64,000 bases of DNA from Pedobacter nototheniae (GTDB taxonomy: Bacteria; Bacteroidota; Bacteroidia; Sphingobacteriales; Sphingobacteriaceae): assembly GCF_004335085.1 (NCBI RefSeq), contig NZ_RQRS01000008.1:1-64000 (forward strand), written 5' to 3'. Shown here in pieces: positions 62,262 to 64,000 of the stretch; within the stretch, counting starts at the first letter, position 1; each line of letters starts with the position of its first letter. The notes beneath the pieces were generated by a model. The model saw only the letters and a program-made list of their open reading frames with translations. It had not been told where the DNA came from and ran no database searches. The translations under genes were made by a program, and so were the position numbers.

Positions 62262-63116
62262 ATGGTACAGGTAAATGATTTTTTATATGGAAAAATGCAA
62301 TTCCCACAGGTTATTGCTGATTTGTTTGAAACAGAAGCAATAAAACGTTTAGCCGGTGTACACCAAAGTGGAGCTATTTTTTTAGTTAACCCCGATATTT
62401 GTCATTCACGCCTGGAGCATACTACTGGTGTAATGATGCTGATTAAAATGCTTGGAGGATCAACCTTGGAGCAAATTGCAGGTTTGCTTCATGATGTTTC
62501 TCATACTGCCTTTTCTCACGTAGGAGATTATGTTTTTAATCATGAGAATGAAGATTATCATGAAACAATTTTTAAGCAGGTCATTTTAAGTTCAGATATT
62601 CCAGCTGTTTTACTGAAGCATGGCTATCGTATAGATCAAATTTTTGACGGAGAATTCAATATTTTAGAACAGGAATTACCTTCACTCTGTGCTGATCGGT
62701 TAGATTATACACTTCGTGACGCAATTTATGGAGGGATTATAAGCAGACAAAGAGCAAAAGAGTTTTTACAAGCTATTGTATTAAAAGATGGAAAAATTGC
62801 TATAACAATTGAAAAAGAAGCAGTTTGGATTAATGAAATTTTTGATAAATTAAATAATGATGTGTTTAAATTGCCACTTCACTTGTATGCAAATGGTAAA
62901 ATGGCCGAATTAATTAAAAGTTTTTTAAAAAGAGGGCTTTTAGTTAAAGATGATCTTTTTAAAACAGATACACTTCTTTTAAATAAAATTAGAAGCAACT
63001 TTGAAGGATATGAAGCTATAAAATCAATTAAGCAATTAAAAGGTTTCTCAGAATTTATTCGCCATGGGGCAGTTCCTAATATAAAGGTTAGAAGTTTAAA
63101 GGCCCTTTTAGCCTAA
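62262..63116 (+). CDS. HD-domain phosphohydrolase (dGTPase-like)
   Basis: A 284-residue enzyme with the HD ligands: CHSRLEHTTGVM (His), GLLHDVSHTAFSH (HD), and later a CADRLDYTLRDAIYGG block with the last Asp. The order matches SAMHD1/dGTPase-type HD proteins, which cleave dNTPs or related nucleotides. It ends with a basic tail. A TAATTTTG at 62233-62240 could be its -7 promoter box. TatA follows 71 nt later. Confidence 0.85.
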   Translation: MVQVNDFLYGKMQFPQVIADLFETEAIKRLAGVHQSGAIFLVNPDICHSRLEHTTGVMMLIKMLGGSTLEQIAGLLHDVSHTAFSHVGDYVFNHENEDYHETIFKQVILSSDIPAVLLKHGYRIDQIFDGEFNILEQELPSLCADRLDYTLRDAIYGGIISRQRAKEFLQAIVLKDGKIAITIEKEAVWINEIFDKLNNDVFKLPLHLYANGKMAELIKSFLKRGLLVKDDLFKTDTLLLNKIRSNFEGYEAIKSIKQLKGFSEFIRHGAVPNIKVRSLKALLA

Positions 63117-63187
63117 ATAAATAAAGAATTTTAATTTTAAAAACGCTAATAGATTTTTTTAATGTACATTGTGAAAAATAGCTAAAT

Positions 63188-63328
63188 ATGTCAGCAGTAG
63201 AAATTATTTTAATTGGTGTTGTTATTCTTTTAATTTTTGGAGGTAAGAAATTGCCCGAATTAATGCGTGGAATCGGAAAGAGCGTTAAGGAATTTAAAAA
63301 TGCTAAAGATGAACCTCCTATAAGCTAG
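63188..63328 (+). CDS. tatA: Twin-arginine translocase TatA
   Basis: A 46-residue protein. It starts with a short membrane helix (VEIILIGVVILLIFGG), then KKLPELMRGIGKSVKEFKNA, the hinge and amphipathic helix of TatA/E. The FGG-KKLPEL pattern is diagnostic. It lines the Tat export pore. It is shorter than the usual 60-90, as the C-terminal acidic tail is reduced to DEPPIS. TatC is not in this window. Confidence 0.9.
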   Translation: MSAVEIILIGVVILLIFGGKKLPELMRGIGKSVKEFKNAKDEPPIS

Positions 63329-63350
63329 TTTGTTGTATTAATTGCTTTAA

Positions 63351-63370
63351 AGCCTGCTTTTATACAGGCT
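63351..63370 (+). terminator. Weak hairpin after tatA
   Basis: A six-bp stem, AGCCTG / CAGGCT, with an 8-nt loop and then AATAATATG. It lies 22 nt after the tatA stop. The stem is short and there is no strong T-run, so it is a weak terminator at best. Confidence 0.4.
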
Positions 63371-63418
63371 AATAATATGAAAACTGAGGTAAATTTGGTT
63401 AGTAATTTATTTTAATTA

Positions 63419-63811
63419 TTAAGCAGATTTACTTAGAATTAAGTACTTCTTTTCGTTAAAAGTTAAATTATAAGCAGAAATAACGGTATTAATATAAGTT
63501 AAAATATTTTCTAGCTCCGTTATATCATAAAATGAATTAGTAAGTTTTTCTATACAATAACCTAATTGCTTTTTATCAAAATCATCCATTTGGCATTCCA
63601 ATATTCTGTAAGCATCATTAACGCAGTTGTTTACATGCTTTCTTAAAAAATAAAAGGCATTTCTAAACTCTAAATTTAACACCTCAAAATCGAGATTTGA
63701 GTTTTGAAGATTAAAGAATGCTTTTTCAGCATTAAAGTAAATTAATAAATCAGCTTGTTCTCCAATTCTGGCAGGATAAACCTTATTTAGCAAACATTTA
63801 TATGCATTCAT
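63419..63811 (-). CDS. Hypothetical protein, helical
   Basis: I prefer the ATG at 63811 (MNAYKCLL); one at 63832 adds seven residues. The 130-residue protein is predicted mostly helical, with many Asn, Tyr and Phe and regular charge (FDKKQLGYCIEKLTNSFYDITEL). I do not recognise it. No signal peptide or membrane segment. It is convergent with tatA. In the remaining 188 bases to the window end I see no gene. Confidence 0.55.
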   Translation of the reverse strand: MNAYKCLLNKVYPARIGEQADLLIYFNAEKAFFNLQNSNLDFEVLNLEFRNAFYFLRKHVNNCVNDAYRILECQMDDFDKKQLGYCIEKLTNSFYDITELENILTYINTVISAYNLTFNEKKYLILSKSA

Positions 63812-64000
63812 AGAAAAATAATTTAAAATCAATAAACAAATGATTTTGTAATTTCTAAAATGAGATGTGTTTGTTTAATATGCTTAAAAGCATAAAAAAC
63901 CTAGCTATAGGAACATTACAAAATATGGTTATTGAAAAATAATTAAAGTCTTTTTTACACGAACACCTCACTTTATTACACGAAACCCGATAATCGTGAT

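Overview
The base composition (AT-rich, roughly 36% G+C by eye), the lack of Shine-Dalgarno sites, the TTTG/TAnnTTTG-type promoter at 56122-56151, and the gene families present (FecI/FecR plus TonB receptors with STN and carboxypeptidase-regulatory domains, DUF4249, LytTR regulators, CPBP proteases, Rhs proteins ending in DPDGM, DUF6428) point to a Bacteroidota chromosome of the Sphingobacteriaceae/Pedobacter type. This is inferred from families, not from a marker gene.

Region 1 (1-7143) is an accessory Rhs locus. One Rhs gene enters from the left edge and ends in a toxin-like tip plus immunity-like gene. It is followed by displaced Rhs tips and small immunity-like genes (one GIY-YIG-like tip, one basic tip, a Sel1-repeat protein, an NTF2-fold immunity protein) and by fossils of further modules. 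A 281-bp stretch of Rhs core is identical in two copies. A ~128-bp element with two palindromes occurs three times, each time after an immunity-like gene. The locus ends in a tandem array of 26 units of exactly 21 bp (6598-7143), then a perfect 23-bp inverted repeat (7263-7314).

Region 2 (7369-9559) is an arsenic-type operon on the minus strand (arsR, a DUF6428 protein, arsC) with two palindromes that look like ArsR operators and no visible efflux pump, next to degraded gene remnants.

Region 3 (9560-22735) holds a porin, a DASS-type dicarboxylate transporter and a complete sdhCAB set, which together look like a C4-dicarboxylate uptake and oxidation (or fumarate reduction) module. Then comes a TolC/HlyD/two ABC-2 permease operon with no ATPase, and a MocR-type regulator divergent from an EamA exporter.

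Region 4 (22831-37020) has an ECF sigma factor, FecR anti-sigma factor, TonB receptor and DUF4249 lipoprotein set, a tiny KOW protein, a second TonB-receptor-like barrel, and a tripartite RND efflux operon.

Region 5 (37161-47035) is mixed: secreted proteins, a six-cysteine peptide with a double-glycine leader, a LytTR two-component pair with a CPBP protease, a hydrolase, a second ECF sigma factor with its partner, a DinB protein and a lipoprotein with a zinc-peptidase motif.

Region 6 (47310-63811) begins with a CAT-anticodon tRNA. It continues with an HD phosphohydrolase fused to a Pycsar-effector-type membrane domain, joined to ppk1 and an SdiA-regulated-like lipoprotein, then a large protein combining metallophosphoesterase, kinase-like and BamA-type barrel parts. 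A GAF protein, an LTA-synthase-type sulfatase, a GIN-domain protein, a lone receiver, an HD phosphohydrolase and tatA follow.

The best candidates for something undescribed are the Rhs tip-shuffling locus with its boundary repeats, the HD-PycTM/ppk1 operon, the phosphatase/kinase-like/barrel fusion, and the double-glycine peptide.
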